The notes below the pieces were generated by a model. The model saw only the letters and a list, made by a program, of their open reading frames with translations, was not told the DNA's origin and searched no databases. This document shows positions 52,899 to 61,515 of a DNA stretch of 64,000 nucleotides, piece by piece (the stretch's first letter is position 1; every line of letters starts with the position of its first letter). The stretch spans positions 1 through 64,000 of the forward strand of contig JAFAEL010000031.1 in the NCBI GenBank assembly GCA_023423995.1, given 5' to 3'. Made by a program: the position numbers and the translations under genes. This DNA is from Pseudomonadota bacterium. Lineage in GTDB: Bacteria > Pseudomonadota > Alphaproteobacteria > Rhizobiales > Beijerinckiaceae.

Positions 52899-54320
52899 TC
52901 AGAGGGCAAAGAACGGCGTGCTCTCGAGTTCCGGCTCGGCGAAGGCTTCGAGCAGCTTTCGCTGGTGATCGAGGTCCTCGCGGAAGAGCGCCTGCGCGAC
53001 GCCGACCGCGAGCTTGTTTGCGCCGATTTCGACGCCGGGGATATCGCCGGAGAGCTGGCGATGGCTCAGATGGGCGGAGTAGTTGAACAGGTGGATGCGG
53101 GACAGGGCCGGGCTGCTGTCGGGCATCTTTCCGACCAGTTCGAACGCCCGGCCGAGATAGGGGAAGCGCGCGAGGGCCGGACGCCGGAGTTCCTCGGGCG
53201 GCTGGTAGCGATCGCCCCAGGTCGCCGCCTCGTCAGCGATCGCCCGCAGTTCGGGCGTGGCCGCGAGGTCGACCTTGAACCCCGTCCCGACGATCAGGAA
53301 GTCGGCGCGGGCATCGGGCCGCCCATCGATGCCGAGCCGGACACCCGACCCGTCCCGGGCGGCGGAGGTGATCGGTGATCCAAGGTGGATGCGGAATTGC
53401 TCGTGCCGGATCGTCCTGTGCACGGTCTCGTGCGGGGGCGGCGCCTGCAGGTCCTCGAGATAGACGCTGAACGCCCATCTCTCGGCATCGTCCAGCGCCT
53501 CCCAGCCATGGTACCAGCCCGGATTGGCGGTGCCGCGGCTCTTGTTGACCTGGGGCAGGACCTTGCGGCGGACATACATGTCGACGGCGCGGGCGCCAGC
53601 CTCGAGCGCGGTCGCAGCGTTGTCCCAGGCCGAAGCGCCGCCGCCCAGGACGGCGACCTTCCGGCCGCGGAGCCTCTCGAAGTCGATCGGGTCGGCAGAG
53701 TGCGCAGCAAGGTCGGAGAAGAGCGAGGCATCGACGAAATCGGGGATGTAGCCGCCCCCGATCCCGCCACGTCCCGTCGCGAGGACGAGGTGCCGGACGA
53801 AGCGGGTGCGGTCTCCCTCCGGGCCGCGCAGCGAAACCTGGAGCAGGTTGCCGGCAGGCTCGACGCTCACGAGTTCCGTTTCGTTCGTGACCGGCAGCGC
53901 GAGAACCCGGGCCAGCCAGCCCAGATACTCCGCCCAGACGGCGTTCGGGATCTTGTAGAGCGCTTCCCAGCCGGCATCGCCCTCCCGGGCCTCGTACCAG
54001 GCACGGAAGGTGAGGGCTGGGATGCCGAGCGCCGGCCCGGTCAGGTGCTTCGGCGAGCGAAGCGTCTCCATGCGGGCGAAGGTGGTCCAGGGACCCTCTC
54101 GGCCGGCTGGCGCACGGTCCACCAACTCCAGGTGCCGCACGCCAACGGAGATCAGGGCGGATGCCGCAGCGATGCCGAGCATTCCCGCCCCGACGACGAG
54201 CACGTCGAGCACCTCCGAGCCGTCGGGCGCGGTGACGCGGGCAGGCCAGTTCGCAGGGGGGAAGTTGAGACGCGCAAGGTCGGCCCGCAGGCGGCCTTCG
54301 AGCGCAGCAAGGCCGCTCAT
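52899..54320 (-). CDS. FAD/NAD(P)-binding monooxygenase-like protein
   Basis: A 473-residue flavoprotein. The FAD motif is LVVGAGMLGIAAASALISVG near residue 42, and the second nucleotide motif is KVAVLGGGASAWDNAATALE. The pattern matches flavin-containing monooxygenase-type or SidA-type oxidoreductases. NAD(P)-dependent oxidation of a small substrate is likely; the substrate is not evident. The start at ATG 54320 begins MSGLAALEGRLRADLARLNF. It precedes bluB by 10 nt and may be co-transcribed, perhaps because both consume reduced flavin or FAD-related redox power. Confidence 0.85.
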   Translation of the reverse strand: MSGLAALEGRLRADLARLNFPPANWPARVTAPDGSEVLDVLVVGAGMLGIAAASALISVGVRHLELVDRAPAGREGPWTTFARMETLRSPKHLTGPALGIPALTFRAWYEAREGDAGWEALYKIPNAVWAEYLGWLARVLALPVTNETELVSVEPAGNLLQVSLRGPEGDRTRFVRHLVLATGRGGIGGGYIPDFVDASLFSDLAAHSADPIDFERLRGRKVAVLGGGASAWDNAATALEAGARAVDMYVRRKVLPQVNKSRGTANPGWYHGWEALDDAERWAFSVYLEDLQAPPPHETVHRTIRHEQFRIHLGSPITSAARDGSGVRLGIDGRPDARADFLIVGTGFKVDLAATPELRAIADEAATWGDRYQPPEELRRPALARFPYLGRAFELVGKMPDSSPALSRIHLFNYSAHLSHRQLSGDIPGVEIGANKLAVGVAQALFREDLDHQRKLLEAFAEPELESTPFFAL

Positions 54321-54663
54321 GGGTGGGTCATCTACCCGGCAAGGGAACCGTGGAAAAGGGGAATCCGACGCCCCGTCTTCCACTTGTCGACAAAGCCGCC
54401 TGAGAGGCCTGATCGGCGCTCCGTTCCGGCCAGACCTAGGCGCAGGAAGTAGTCCCGACAGAGCACGAGGGAAACTGCCCCGCACCTCGGAATAACCGTC
54501 GAGACCATCCGCCATGCACACGGGCGGACCGGCGGGGTCCGGAGGTACGTCCAAGTTGAAGAAGCACCCTCGACCGCCCTGTGATGAAGCTTGAAGGTGG
54601 GGTGCCGCCAGTCGGCGCCGTCGAGGACATCCCTTGGGCAGGCACCTGATTCCGGAGAGCTGC
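54321..54663. other. 343-bp intergenic region between divergent genes
   Basis: This region lies between the flavoprotein gene (minus) and the FemAB-like gene (plus). No additional reading frame, strong hairpin or repeat was identified. It must hold both promoters, whose elements could not be recognised with confidence. Confidence 0.4.
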
Positions 54664-55779
54664 GTGAGCGACGTGCAGCATGAGATCCTCGAAGCGGACC
54701 AACTCCCTCAGCTGCGAAATGATTGGCTCAGCCTGGAGGCGTCGGCGACCGGCTTCCAGACCTATGATTGGTGCCACGCCTGGGTGAAGGCGGCCGGCGA
54801 GGCCGGCAGCCCGGAGAGCGTCCGGATCCTGGTTCAGAGAGTGGCCGGGAAGGTGGCGCTGATCTGGCCCATGGCCATTCGGCAGCTCGGACCCTGCCTC
54901 ATCCTGCATACGCTGGGAGAGCCCGCGACGCAGTACAGCGAGGTTCTGATCCGCGACGATCCCCAGGGCCAGGAACTGCTCGCACTGGCCTGGGCCGCCA
55001 TCTCGTCATGGAAGGGCATCGACGCGATCGAACTGCGCCGCGTGCGTCAGACCTCCAAACTGTCGCAACTGGAGGCCCTGCGCCGTTTCGAAGCTCCCGG
55101 ATCGCTCGAGGCGGCCCCCTATGTCGATGTCTCTGGAAAGGCTGGCGGAAGCGCCATCGGGCAGCGGACGGGCCGATCCCGGAATGCGCTCCGCCGCCAT
55201 GAGCGCCTCCTGTCCGAGCGCGGGGAGGTCCGGTTCGAGATCCTCAGGGGCCCAGAGGACCAACTCGGCGCCTGCCGCGAGGCCCGGATCCTCAAGGACA
55301 GTTGGCGCGCGCGTAAGATGATCGTCACGGCCGGTTACGCGCACCCGGCAAGCCAGGGCTTTCTGGAAAGCCTGGCCGAGCAGGGTCAGCTCTGTGGGGC
55401 GAGGTTGCGGGTGGGCGAGGACACCGCGGCGATCGAGATCGGGATGGTGAGGAACGGCGTCTACCTGTCGCTCGTGCAGAGCTACGACGAGCGCTTCTCC
55501 CGCCATGCTCCAGGCCGGATTCTCTTCTGGCGCTTTCTCGACGAGTGCCCGAAGCTCGGCATAAGCGTTTTCGACTTCCTTGCTCCGGCGACCAGGCACA
55601 AGCAGGAATGGTCGGAGGGTGCCGTCGCAACGCGGGACTACTTCGTCCCGATCTCCAGGCGGGGGCGCGTCGCCGCCTACTACCTCTCCCACACGAAGCC
55701 GGCCCTCAAGCGGATCTATCTCAGGCTTCCCGGATGGGGGAAGAAGATCGCGGAACGGTCCCTGCTGCGATTGAGCTGA
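54664..55779 (+). CDS. GNAT/FemAB-like acetyltransferase (BioF2/CelD type)
   Basis: A 371-residue protein of the BioF2-like acyltransferase group, found in exopolysaccharide and lipid gene sets. Typical parts are RNDWLSLEASATGFQTYDWC, FLESLAEQGQLCGARLRVGE and GRILFWRFLDECPKLGISVF followed by DFLAPATRHKQEW. A basic C-terminal segment (KPALKRIYLRLPGWGKKIAE) may touch the membrane. The start is GTG 54664 with GGAG 6-9 nt upstream; a TTG ten codons earlier is less likely. It converges with a FAD reductase gene 34 nt away. Confidence 0.8.
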   Translation: MSDVQHEILEADQLPQLRNDWLSLEASATGFQTYDWCHAWVKAAGEAGSPESVRILVQRVAGKVALIWPMAIRQLGPCLILHTLGEPATQYSEVLIRDDPQGQELLALAWAAISSWKGIDAIELRRVRQTSKLSQLEALRRFEAPGSLEAAPYVDVSGKAGGSAIGQRTGRSRNALRRHERLLSERGEVRFEILRGPEDQLGACREARILKDSWRARKMIVTAGYAHPASQGFLESLAEQGQLCGARLRVGEDTAAIEIGMVRNGVYLSLVQSYDERFSRHAPGRILFWRFLDECPKLGISVFDFLAPATRHKQEWSEGAVATRDYFVPISRRGRVAAYYLSHTKPALKRIYLRLPGWGKKIAERSLLRLS

Positions 55780-55813
55780 GAGGCAAGTCTCCGCGGGCGC
55801 GCCAGCGCCCCCT

Positions 55814-56992
55814 CTATGCGGACTTGGCGAACCTCTCCGGCCGGTTCGGCGCTCCGGGCCTGAGCCGACGGAGACCTCGAAGCATCCGCCTGGCGACACG
55901 CGACACGAACCGTGCCCAGTGATGCGCGTGCGATGCGGGGCCGGTGTCGGTCGCCAGCCACCTGAGCCTGGACGCATAGGCGAGGGAGGCTTCATCGCAG
56001 GCACGCTTGAGCGGATCGGCATAGAAGGCCGCGATCTTGCCCGATGACATGCCGGGGCTCGCCAGCCAGCCGGGAACATGCTCCCGCAGGCGTTCGACAT
56101 CCGTCAGGACCTTGAGGGTCCCGGTGCCCGTCGCCGGGCAGGGCACCGCGAACGCGTCCCCGATCGCCACGACCCCGTCGGCCTCGACCTTGCGCATCGC
56201 CTGGAGGTCGGTGGGCCGGATCTTCACCGGTCCGACCACCTGATAGGGCCCGGTCAGCCGCGCGAGGCGCGGCAGCAGAGCCTCGAGGGCCTGCGTCGGG
56301 TCTTCCCGAAACCTTGCCACCCTCGGGTCCTTCAGCGGCATGTACAGGAAGAGATTGGCGCGCATGGTCCGCTCGAGGCGGAAGAGCGTGATGTAGCCGA
56401 CGTCGTCGCCGACCCGTTCCGCATTGTACTGCAGGCCCTGGAAGGCGAACTCGAGCCCGTCCGTACGCTGGAGGTCGAAGCCGAGCGTGAGGGAATGGCA
56501 CCTGCTGAGCAACTCGCGCTCCATGCCGAGCTTCTCGAGCAGGGACCAATTCAACCCGCTGGCCATGACGACCAGGCGCCCCTTGATCTCGCTGCCATCG
56601 AGGAGGCGTACGCTTGGCGCGGTGGCGCTCGGCTGGATCTCCTCCGCCCAGGAGACGTACCTCTTCACGGCGTTCGGGACCTGCGCCCGGACCGCGTTGA
56701 CGAGGTCTTCGTAGCGAAAGCTGCCCTGGTGGAACGGCACCTTGTCCAGGAGCCGTCCGAAGCGGGCTATCCAGAGTTCCTCCATATGCGTGGAGATCCT
56801 GGAGACGCATTCGAAGAGACCCAGCCGACGAAGAATCTCGAAGCGGTAGCCTTCGAGCTTTTCGCACCGGAAATCGGCGGGGTATTTCTCGTGCGGATCG
56901 ATGAGAGCCACGTCATAGCCGGCTCGGCCAAAGACTGTCGCTACGAGGGCGCCGGCAAACCCGCCCCCGACGACGATGATCTCTGCTTCCAT
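55814..56992 (-). CDS. FAD-dependent oxidoreductase (geranylgeranyl-reductase / halogenase-like fold)
   Basis: A 392-residue flavoprotein. The N-terminal FAD motif is MEAEIIVVGGGFAGALVATV and the second FAD motif is VVAIGDAFAVPCPATGTGTL. The overall pattern fits the PHBH-fold group that includes geranylgeranyl reductases and flavin halogenases, but no halogenase WxWxIP motif is present. It might reduce or hydroxylate a lipid or polyketide-like substrate. The ATG at 56992 is chosen because it starts directly at the Rossmann fold. Confidence 0.75.
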   Translation of the reverse strand: MEAEIIVVGGGFAGALVATVFGRAGYDVALIDPHEKYPADFRCEKLEGYRFEILRRLGLFECVSRISTHMEELWIARFGRLLDKVPFHQGSFRYEDLVNAVRAQVPNAVKRYVSWAEEIQPSATAPSVRLLDGSEIKGRLVVMASGLNWSLLEKLGMERELLSRCHSLTLGFDLQRTDGLEFAFQGLQYNAERVGDDVGYITLFRLERTMRANLFLYMPLKDPRVARFREDPTQALEALLPRLARLTGPYQVVGPVKIRPTDLQAMRKVEADGVVAIGDAFAVPCPATGTGTLKVLTDVERLREHVPGWLASPGMSSGKIAAFYADPLKRACDEASLAYASRLRWLATDTGPASHAHHWARFVSRVARRMLRGLRRLRPGAPNRPERFAKSA

Positions 56993-57417
56993 CAAGATTT
57001 TGTCTCTGAGGCTGATCGAAGAGAGGCAATCCGAAACAGCATCAGGTTGCCGGATTGACTGGCGAGGAGAGTGTTTGGAGCGGGTGGGTCGGTGCCGCCC
57101 CGACCGCCAGACGAGGGGGAACCTCGTCGTCGCCTGCTTCACCCGCGTTGGATCAAGCATCCGATGCTCGCGGCAGCCCCACAACTTGTCTGGCGAGGTA
57201 ATCCTCCGCGCCGGCTTCCGCGAAAGCTCATCTGGCGTAGGGCCTGATCGCGTCAGCTCCTCGGGTGGCGCCAGGGCTCCGGACGGGCGAGCAGCCCGTC
57301 CGGCCGCATCGGGCAGCCGCCGCCTTCGGAACGCAGGCCGGCCGAACCCACTTGATCCGTCTCAATCTGCCGAGCCGCGCGCTTGCTAGCTTAGCGGCAG
57401 GATCTGGGGGATTGCTC
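56993..57417. other. 425-bp intergenic region upstream of the universal stress protein gene
   Basis: No gene is supported here. The region carries the promoters of two divergent genes, including an FNR/FixK-like site at 57352-57365 that faces the stress-protein gene. No matching site was seen at the corresponding distance from the minus-strand flavoprotein gene. Confidence 0.5.
57352..57365 (+). promoter_or_regulatory. FNR/FixK-like site upstream of the universal stress protein gene
   Basis: TTGA-TCCGTC-TCAA gives both perfect half-sites of the CRP/FNR-family consensus TTGA-N6-TCAA. The centre (57358.5) is 59.5 nt before the ATG at 57418. If transcription starts about 18 nt before the ATG, the site would be at -41.5, the standard activating position. 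Confidence 0.7.
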
Positions 57418-58254
57418 ATGGCCATCGAGGGTTTGAAGAACCTGCTTGTCGGCTTCACCAAGGACGATGCGCGCCCGAGTTGCGCGGCGGCCTATGCCAT
57501 CTCGCTCGCCAGGCAAGCCGGCGCGCACCTCACGATCCAGGGTCTATCCGCGCGGATCGTCGTCGCCGCCGTGGTTGCGACGGAGTTCGCACAGGGACTC
57601 GTCGCCGACGACAACCGCCGTCGCCTCGCATTGGCGGAGGCCGCCACGGACTCGGCGCGGCAGGACGCGGCGGCGCAAGGCGTTCCCTGCACAAGCGAGG
57701 CGATGCAGCTGCCGCTGACCGATGCCGCGTCCGCGTTGGGTCGGCGGGCGCGCCTGCATGACCTGACGATCATGGACGGGCCGGAGGACCTGCTCTCGTT
57801 TCCGAGGGCGATGGTGGAGGAGGTGCTGTTCACGAGCGGGAGGCCGGCCATCATCCTTCCGAGAGCGGCCGAGTCGTTCCAGCCCGGTCACGTCATGGTG
57901 GCGTGGGACGGCAGTGCCGCGGCCGCCCGGGCGGTGAACGAGGCGATGCCGCTTCTCAGGGCCGCGGAGGAAGTCAGCCTGGTTACGGTGGCCGAGGCGA
58001 AGAAGGAGGCCATGATCCCAGGCTCCGAAATCGCCCCCCACCTCGCGCGACACGGGGTGAATGCGACGGTGGTCGATCTTCATCCCGGCACGCGCGATGT
58101 CGCGACCGCGCTCCGCGAGCAGGCGCAGACCCGGCGGACGAGCCTCATCGTGATGGGCGCCTTCGTCCATTCCTGGTGGCGCGAGGTCACGCTCGGGGGT
58201 GTGACGGAGGCGTTCCTGGAGAAGCCGCCGGCTCCCCTCTTCCTGGCCCATTGA
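57418..58254 (+). CDS. Universal stress protein, tandem-domain type
   Basis: A 278-residue UspA-family protein with two domains (about 1-150 and 155-278). The second has the clearer family pattern: GHVMVAWDGSAAAARAVNEA, then TRRTSLIVMGAFVHSWWREV and TLGGVTEAFLEKPPAPLFLA. The nucleotide-binding G-x2-G-x9-G-S/T motif is only partly kept (MGAFVHSWWREVTLGGV). ATG 57418 has GGGGGA about 8 nt upstream. An FNR/FixK-like site lies in its promoter, fitting induction under oxygen limitation. It converges with the alcohol dehydrogenase gene (8 nt gap). Confidence 0.9.
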   Translation: MAIEGLKNLLVGFTKDDARPSCAAAYAISLARQAGAHLTIQGLSARIVVAAVVATEFAQGLVADDNRRRLALAEAATDSARQDAAAQGVPCTSEAMQLPLTDAASALGRRARLHDLTIMDGPEDLLSFPRAMVEEVLFTSGRPAIILPRAAESFQPGHVMVAWDGSAAAARAVNEAMPLLRAAEEVSLVTVAEAKKEAMIPGSEIAPHLARHGVNATVVDLHPGTRDVATALREQAQTRRTSLIVMGAFVHSWWREVTLGGVTEAFLEKPPAPLFLAH

Positions 58255-58262
58255 GGGCAGCG

Positions 58263-59246
58263 CTACGGAACCAGGACGGCGGCGCCGATGAGGCGTCCCT
58301 CGCGGAGGTCGGACAAGGCCTCGTTCGCCTGGGACAGCGGGTAGGGCACCGTCTGTGTCCTCACGCCGGCTTTTGGTGCGATGCTCAGGAAATCGAGCCC
58401 GTCCTGCCGCGTGAGGTTCGCCACGGAGACGACCTGCCGCTCCTCCCAGAGGATGCGGTAGGGAAAGCTCGGGATGTCGCTCATATGGATCCCGCCGCAG
58501 ACGACACGGCCGCCCTTGCCGACCGCCCGTAGCGCCCCCGGCACGAGCGGTCCCACCGGAGCGAAGATGATCGCCGCGTCCAGAGGGGAAGGAGGCGCCT
58601 CGTCGGACCCTCCCGCCCAGGCTGCGCCAAGCGAGCGCGCGAAGTCCTGCGCCGCGTCGTCACCCGGCCGCGTGAAGGCGAAGACCCGGCGTCCCTGCCA
58701 CGAGCAAACCTGCGCGATGATGTGGGCCGCGGCGCCGAACCCGTAGATACCGACCGTCCCCGCATCGCCCGCAGCCACGAGCGATCGCCATCCGATGAGG
58801 CCGGCGCAGAGCAGCGGGGCCGTCGCGACCGGATCGTCGAAGCCGTCCAGAGGGAAGGCGAAATGCGCATCGGCGACCACGTGGGTCGCAAAGCCTCCAT
58901 CCCGCGTGTAGCCGGTGAAGAGCGGCGTATCGCACAGGTTCTCCCGGCCGCCGGCGCAATAGGGGCAATGCCCGCAGGTATGGCCCAGCCAGGGCACGCC
59001 GACCCGCTGGCCGAGCGAGAGCCCGGCAACGCCCACTCCGACGGCGTCGATCCGGCCGACGATCTCGTGGCCCGGTATGATCGGCAGCTTCGGGTCGGGC
59101 AGGTCGCCATCGACAACGTGCAGATCGGTCCGGCAGACGGCGCAGGCCTCGACGGCGAGGCGTATCTCGCCAGGTCCAGGCGCGGGCAGAGTGAGCTCCT
59201 CCATCCGGAGAGGCTGGCCAAGGGCGTGCAGGACCATGGCCCTCAT
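58263..59246 (-). CDS. Zinc-dependent alcohol dehydrogenase
   Basis: A 327-residue medium-chain alcohol dehydrogenase. Catalytic zinc ligands are in EACAVCRTDLHVVDG (Cys) and IPGHEIVGRI (His-Glu); structural zinc cysteines are in CGHCPYCAGGRENLCD. The cofactor-binding motif is VGIYGFGAAAHIIAQVC, where the usual GxGxxG is GFGAAA. It oxidises a primary alcohol or reduces an aldehyde with NAD(P). ATG 59246 has GGAGG 6-10 nt upstream. It is the last gene of a minus-strand run with the Nramp-like and 99-residue genes. Confidence 0.93.
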   Translation of the reverse strand: MRAMVLHALGQPLRMEELTLPAPGPGEIRLAVEACAVCRTDLHVVDGDLPDPKLPIIPGHEIVGRIDAVGVGVAGLSLGQRVGVPWLGHTCGHCPYCAGGRENLCDTPLFTGYTRDGGFATHVVADAHFAFPLDGFDDPVATAPLLCAGLIGWRSLVAAGDAGTVGIYGFGAAAHIIAQVCSWQGRRVFAFTRPGDDAAQDFARSLGAAWAGGSDEAPPSPLDAAIIFAPVGPLVPGALRAVGKGGRVVCGGIHMSDIPSFPYRILWEERQVVSVANLTRQDGLDFLSIAPKAGVRTQTVPYPLSQANEALSDLREGRLIGAAVLVP

Positions 59247-59351
59247 CGAAACCTCCGCTTCGCCAGCAGGTCTGCCTTCCCCGCCCGGCACCCAGTCACC
59301 GGCGGACCGGCGGACCGGCGATGCCTGACAGCGGGCCTCGCTGCGCAACGC

Positions 59352-60689
59352 TCAAACGGCCGCGGCAACCATCGCGCAGCTCGCGAGCGCCATCACGCCC
59401 GTCGAAACCCAACCGAGCCACTTGAGACCGCCCGCAACAGCGAACCGCCCCATCACGTCCTGGCGCGTACTGAACAGCATGATGATCGCCATGACGGGTA
59501 CGGCGGTGACGCCGTTGATCACCGCGCTCCAGAACAACGCCTTGATCGGGTCGATCCCCGTGAAGTTCATCGCCATCCCGACGAGCGTGGCGAGGCCGAC
59601 CGTGCCGTAGAAGGCCTTCGCCTCGTTCCAGCGCCTGGAGTACCCCGTCGGCCAGCGCCGGGCTTCACCGAGCGCGTAGGCCGCCGAACCTGCCAGGACG
59701 GGCACTGCCAGCAGGCCCGTCCCGATGATGCCGAGCGCGAAGACGGCAAACGCGAACTGCCCAGCGATGGGCCGCAAGGCTTCAGCGGCCTGAGCGGATG
59801 TCTGGATCTCCGTGATGCCATGGGCATGCAGGGCCGCGGCGGTGGTGACGATGATGGCAAGGGCCACGATGTTCGACACTCCCATTCCGACGAGCGTGTC
59901 GATCTCGATCCGGTGGAGCGCCACTTGCCCTTGCTCAGGGGCGTCGAGCAGGTCCTTGCGGCGGGCGTATGCGCCGATCTCCTCGACCTCCTCGGCGGCC
60001 TGCCAGAAGAACAGGTAGGGGCTGATCGTCGTGCCGAAGACGGCAACCACGGTGGTCAGGTAATCCGCCGAGAAAGTGATCTGCGGCCAGAAGAGGGATG
60101 CCGCAAGCGCTCCCCAATCCACATGCACAGTCACCAGGGCCGCGAAATAGGCGAAGAGGGCGAGCGTGAGCCACTTCAGTACGGCTACGTACCGCGAATA
60201 CTGAAGAAAGACCTGCAGGTACACGCAAAGGCCTGCGAACAGGAGGATGTAGGGCCAGCGCGGGCCCGGAGCCAGCAGCGTCACAGCATCGGCCATCGCG
60301 CCGAGATCTGCTCCGAGATTGATGGTGTTCGCCGTGAGAAGGAGCAGGACGACCAGCTGGAGCAGCCAGTTCGGATAGTGCATGCGCAGCACGCCGGCGA
60401 TGCCGTGGCCCGTGGTGCGTCCGACCCGGGCGGAGATCATCTGGATCGCCGCCATGAGCGGGTACGAGAACAGGAGAATCCAGGAAAGCTGGTAGCCGAA
60501 CTGCGCCCCGGCCTGGCTATACGCCGCTATGCCGCTCGGATCGTCGTCGGATGCCCCGGTGATGAGGCCGGGACCGAGCACGCGGAAAAGCCGCGACCGG
60601 AATCGCTCGATGGCAGGGGAGGGCCACTCGGGATCGTCGAGTTCCGTCCGATCCTGTTCGGCCTCCTGCTTGTCTCGGCCGTCCTGCAT
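59352..60689 (-). CDS. Nramp-family divalent metal transporter-like protein with altered metal site
   Basis: A 445-residue membrane protein with about eleven helices. The helix-1 metal motif that is DPGN in classical Nramp reads TGASDDDPSGIAAYSQAGAQ here, and the helix-6 MPH motif is replaced by FGTTISPYLFFWQAAEEVEE. Other features (QMISARVGRTTGHGIAGVLR, NTINLGADLGAMADA) support the family. Transport of Mn or Fe cannot be assumed because two metal-ligand motifs differ. ATG 60689 has GGAGGG 6-11 nt upstream. It lies 25 nt after the 99-residue gene and 105 nt before the dehydrogenase gene. Confidence 0.85.
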   Translation of the reverse strand: MQDGRDKQEAEQDRTELDDPEWPSPAIERFRSRLFRVLGPGLITGASDDDPSGIAAYSQAGAQFGYQLSWILLFSYPLMAAIQMISARVGRTTGHGIAGVLRMHYPNWLLQLVVLLLLTANTINLGADLGAMADAVTLLAPGPRWPYILLFAGLCVYLQVFLQYSRYVAVLKWLTLALFAYFAALVTVHVDWGALAASLFWPQITFSADYLTTVVAVFGTTISPYLFFWQAAEEVEEIGAYARRKDLLDAPEQGQVALHRIEIDTLVGMGVSNIVALAIIVTTAAALHAHGITEIQTSAQAAEALRPIAGQFAFAVFALGIIGTGLLAVPVLAGSAAYALGEARRWPTGYSRRWNEAKAFYGTVGLATLVGMAMNFTGIDPIKALFWSAVINGVTAVPVMAIIMLFSTRQDVMGRFAVAGGLKWLGWVSTGVMALASCAMVAAAV

Positions 60690-60714
60690 CGGGGAACCCT
60701 CCGGGACAGGGCAC

Positions 60715-61014
60715 TCAGTGCTGCCGGCAATGCCGGAGCAAATTGCGCCGGAGTTGCGGCCTGGCTCTCGTCGATAGGCCCGTCGTCCGCCTCGGTCTGG
60801 AGATGTGTCCCGCGGACAGTTGCCGTGCCTCCAGGGCGTCGGCGAAGTGCGTCCAGTCGGCGACGCCGCGGCTGCGGCAAAACGCGGCGACCGCCTGCTG
60901 GCAGGCTTCCCGATCGTTCCTCGCCTCGAGCTGGACCTGCCACTGGCACGCAAGATGATCGTGCCCCTGATCATCGGGTACGGACTTCAGGAGCCGCAGC
61001 TGGAAGATCGGCAT
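60715..61014 (-). CDS. Small protein of unknown function upstream of the Nramp-like gene (99 aa)
   Basis: A 99-residue soluble protein: MPIFQLRLLKSVPDDQGHDH, CQWQVQLEARNDREACQQAV, FCRSRGVADWTHFADALEAR, then a basic tail (ISRPRRTTGLSTRARPQLRR). No family was recognised. GGAGG lies 6-10 nt before the ATG at 61014, and a half-matching FNR/FixK site is centred 59.5 nt upstream. It starts the minus-strand run that continues with the Nramp-like transporter and alcohol dehydrogenase. The tail's composition differs from the first 65 residues. Confidence 0.65.
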   Translation of the reverse strand: MPIFQLRLLKSVPDDQGHDHLACQWQVQLEARNDREACQQAVAAFCRSRGVADWTHFADALEARQLSAGHISRPRRTTGLSTRARPQLRRNLLRHCRQH

Positions 61015-61066
61015 AGAGGCCTCCAAGGCTTGCCGGACCAGTCTGAGGCGACAGAAAACCCGCGCC

Positions 61067-61080
61067 TTGCGCGAGATCAA
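61067..61080 (-). promoter_or_regulatory. FNR/FixK-like site upstream of the 99-aa/Nramp/alcohol dehydrogenase run
   Basis: On the minus strand the site reads TTGA-TCTCGC-GCAA, seven of eight half-site bases matching TTGA-N6-TCAA. Its centre (61073.5) is 59.5 nt before the ATG at 61014, exactly as for the sites before the stress-protein and PHA synthase genes. Confidence 0.6.
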
Positions 61081-61212
61081 CCGGAAGTTGGTCGAGGAAG
61101 GCTGCGAGTCCCGTCCTGACAGGCAACCGGAGGCGACGCTCGGCTCGGGGGAAGGCGGAGGCTCTGACCGAGCCCGGCTAACTCAAGCCGTGGCACCGAC
61201 CGGACAGGAAGG

Positions 61213-61240
61213 AACGGCTCTGTCCCGATACGGAGCCGTT
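61213..61240 (-). terminator. Hairpin after the lipoyl-like gene
   Basis: AACGGCTC (61213-61220) pairs with GAGCCGTT (61233-61240) around a 12-nt loop, 36 nt past the stop of the minus-strand lipoyl-like gene. There is only a weak T content afterwards (CCTTCCTG), so its strength as a terminator is uncertain. Confidence 0.4.
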
Positions 61241-61275
61241 CGGCGGTGATTGACGGCGCTAGGGCAGCGACGCGC

Positions 61276-61515
61276 TCACGCGGAGAGCTCGGCGATAAGC
61301 GAGCCGGGCTCGACCATGCTGGATGCCGCCATCGTCGTCCGCAGGAGCCCGCCGGCGGGTGCGGATATCTCGTGCAGGTTCTCGCCGACCCGGATCATGG
61401 CGATCGGCTGCCCCTGGGTCACGCTCGCTCCATCGGAAACGAGCCAGCGCTCGAGGATCGCCTCCGGCATGAGGCTGGTCGACCAAAGATCGTCGGGCAC
61501 GCGGATGTCGGGCAT
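61276..61515 (-). CDS. Lipoyl-domain-like protein lacking the attachment lysine (79 aa)
   Basis: A 79-residue protein with the biotinyl/lipoyl beta-sandwich pattern: DIRVPDDLWSTSLMPEAILE, WLVSDGASVTQGQPIAMIRV, ENLHEISAPAGGLL and SMVEPGSLIAELSA. In lipoyl domains a lysine sits at the hairpin tip before V-E-[VI]-x-[AS]-P; here that position is Glu in RVGENLHEISAP, and the whole protein has no lysine at all. It therefore cannot be lipoylated or biotinylated in the standard way. GGGAG lies 7-11 nt before ATG 61515. It is divergent from phaC. A single TCAA half-site lies at 61578-61581. Confidence 0.8.
   Translation of the reverse strand: MPDIRVPDDLWSTSLMPEAILERWLVSDGASVTQGQPIAMIRVGENLHEISAPAGGLLRTTMAASSMVEPGSLIAELSA

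Noticed and set aside
58722..61016. 764-codon plus-strand frame opposite the Nramp-like and alcohol dehydrogenase genes
   Set aside because: It runs across two convincing minus-strand genes and an intergenic gap, with no domain signal.
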